A stretch of DNA of 7,827 bases. It comes from Alphaproteobacteria bacterium (GTDB taxonomy: Bacteria > Pseudomonadota > Alphaproteobacteria > ATCC43930 > CGMCC-115725). The DNA lies in assembly GCA_005888425.1 (NCBI GenBank), contig VAZF01000244.1, positions 1 to 7,827 of the forward strand. The letters are read 5' to 3'. The notes under the pieces were generated by a model. The model was given only the letters and a program-made list of their open reading frames with translations. It made no database searches and was not told the origin of the DNA. A program made the position numbers and the translations under genes. Positions 6,716 through 7,827 of this stretch are shown in pieces. Positions within the stretch are counted from its first letter, which is position 1, and the number at the start of each line of letters is the position of its first letter.

Positions 6716-6825
6716 TGCGCGCCATGTAGGCGATAATAGTGCCGCCGACAAGACCCGCATTTTCCTGCAAGGCTAGGGGTGCGCGCGAAGCAAGAAGTGC
6801 CCCATCATGCATCCCAGCAGCTTGC

Positions 6826-7809
6826 CTATTCGAACAGTTTTACCGGGCCCTTGATTGCCTTCCACGCGTAATGGCCGCCCGCCATGTACCGAGCATCGAA
6901 CCCCGCGGCCTTCAGCGCCGCGGCACTTTGGCAGCCGATGTGAAAGCCATACACGCAGAACGTCACGACGGGGGCTTCCTTGGAAAGAGTGCCGATCCAC
7001 TCATCGAGGCGTTCCGGATCCCGCCAAACGGCACCATCGACGATGTCCTGGGCTCGCGTACTGTAGTGCCGTGGTCGTGTATCGATGATCTGCACGGGTT
7101 GGCCGGCGGCGAGCATCCCCTGCACTTCCTCGGCTGTGATTGACGGCACATCTTTGAATTCTGATTGTTGCAGCGGCCTTGGCGGGGCAACCTTCACCGC
7201 ATCGTTATATCGCGCCTCGACCGACGCCCAATCGATGTTGCGCATAAAGGCGGCGATGTAGGCCGTCGTGTTCGGCCCATATTCGATGTGATAGGCGTGC
7301 TCGTACATGTCGAGCGCCAGGATGGGAATGCCGCCGGCGATGCTCTGCGTGTGGTCGGAGGCACTTTGATTGATCAGCCGGCCATCTCGGGGCACGTAGG
7401 TAAGCAGAATCCACCCCGCGTCGCCGGCCAAGGCCTCGGCCAATGCAATGAACTCCTGCCGCCAATGGCTTACCGAGCGAAAATCTCGGGTGATGGCGTT
7501 GGCAATTACCTCGGGAAGCGTTCGCCCATCACCGCCAAGGCTCGCGAAATAGAGTTCGTGCAACAGGGTCGAGTTGAGCAGGTCGATTTGCTCCCGCTTT
7601 AGACGGCCGATCGCTTGCGGCGTTGCCGTCCCGAAATCGATCCCCTCCAGTTCCCGTGTAACGGCGTTCAAGCGGGTAAGGGCGGCGCCATAATTGTGCT
7701 CATAATGGCTCTCGATCAATCGAGGCGAGATGCCGTTAAGAGTCCATGGGCGGCAGAACAGCGGCGCCACGCGAAACTGTGCTGAAACGGAAAAACGGCC
7801 TTCGTCCAT
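6826..7809 (-). CDS. ChrC-type Fe/Mn superoxide dismutase fused to a C-terminal rhodanese domain
   Basis: This is a 327-aa two-domain protein. Residues about 21-205 are an Fe/Mn superoxide dismutase with all four metal ligands: His35 (ESHYEHNYG), His84 (TLLHELYF), Asp167 and His171 (DMYEHAY). As in the other SOD of this window, the usual second-shell His and Tyr are Asn39 and Ala43, and SDHT places a His at 153. A proline-rich linker (about 206-217) leads to a rhodanese domain (about 218-322) with IIDTRPRHYS at 241-250 and active-site loop CVYGFHIG starting at Cys285. There is no signal peptide, so it should act in the cytoplasm, unlike the Tat-leader SOD. The first ten residues, MDEGRFSVSA, and the ribosome binding site duplicate the start of the chrB-like gene and are not SOD-like. 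Base composition appears lower in GC than in the chrA region, which may reflect separate acquisition. The start is inside the window, but its promoter is outside. Confidence 0.88.
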   Translation of the reverse strand: MDEGRFSVSAQFRVAPLFCRPWTLNGISPRLIESHYEHNYGAALTRLNAVTRELEGIDFGTATPQAIGRLKREQIDLLNSTLLHELYFASLGGDGRTLPEVIANAITRDFRSVSHWRQEFIALAEALAGDAGWILLTYVPRDGRLINQSASDHTQSIAGGIPILALDMYEHAYHIEYGPNTTAYIAAFMRNIDWASVEARYNDAVKVAPPRPLQQSEFKDVPSITAEEVQGMLAAGQPVQIIDTRPRHYSTRAQDIVDGAVWRDPERLDEWIGTLSKEAPVVTFCVYGFHIGCQSAAALKAAGFDARYMAGGHYAWKAIKGPVKLFE

Positions 7810-7827
7810 GATCGCGCTCCCTCGCGG
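7780..7827. repeat. Direct repeat copy 2: leader, RBS, start and first ten codons of the SOD-rhodanese gene
   Basis: This copy matches 6611-6657, with 30 identical bases in the coding part and 14 in the leader. The GAGGGAG ribosome binding site (minus strand, 7817-7823) lies seven bases before ATG. The match runs to the last base of the window, so the repeat may extend further to the right. It provides the SOD fusion with an N-terminus that belongs to the rhodanese protein downstream. Confidence 0.95.

Noticed and set aside
6641..6760. N-terminal extension of the chrB-like protein
   Set aside because: The ribosome binding site at 6647-6653 and the shared MDEGRFSVSA start point to 6640. The added 40 residues are Arg-rich and look untranslated.
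6611..7827. Insertion sequence or transposon flanked by target-site duplications
   Set aside because: The flanking repeats are about 47 bp, too long for usual target duplications. No transposase or terminal inverted repeats are seen between them.

Overview
This is a GC-rich, tightly packed bacterial window. It most likely comes from an alphaproteobacterium of the Hyphomicrobiales, such as Bradyrhizobium or a relative. The evidence is the codon bias, the protein sequences, and an imperfect palindrome between two genes that resembles the dispersed 'attgcgag...gaagcaatc' repeat I recall from Bradyrhizobium-type genomes. The taxon is an inference, not a database result.

Layout: the left edge (3-275, + strand) holds the C-terminal thioredoxin-like domain of a DsbD-family thiol:disulfide reductase. 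Everything else lies on the minus strand and is read right to left. The order is a superoxide dismutase (SOD)-rhodanese fusion (7809-6826), a 168-bp spacer, a rhodanese-ChrB C-terminal-domain protein (6640-5837), the chromate transporter ChrA (5820-4528), a secreted DUF1080/LamG-like protein (4531-3875, overlapping chrA by 4 bp), a Tat-signal Fe/Mn SOD of the ChrC type (3849-3121), an MFS transporter (3115-1841), a ChrR/YieF-type NAD(P)H:FMN reductase (1789-1223), a palindromic repeat, and an SDR dehydrogenase (1098-289).

From chrB-like to the MFS gene the spacings run from a 4-bp overlap to 25 bp, so this is probably one operon. The flavin reductase follows after 51 bp. The gene content matches a chromate-resistance locus: efflux (ChrA), the ChrB-type accessory or sensor domain, removal of reactive oxygen (two SODs), and possible chromate or quinone reduction (flavin reductase). 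The DUF1080-like protein and the MFS carrier are less characterised members.

The most unusual points are these. (1) A repeat of about 47 bp carries the ribosome binding site, start codon and first ten codons of both the SOD-rhodanese gene and the chrB-like gene. The SOD fusion therefore seems to have received a copied 5' end. (2) One polypeptide joins a ChrC-type SOD to a rhodanese. (3) ChrA appears to lack about 40-50 residues, including a membrane helix, in its first CHR repeat, although the frame stays open. (4) The two SODs probably act in different compartments, and both lack the usual second-shell His and Tyr near the metal.
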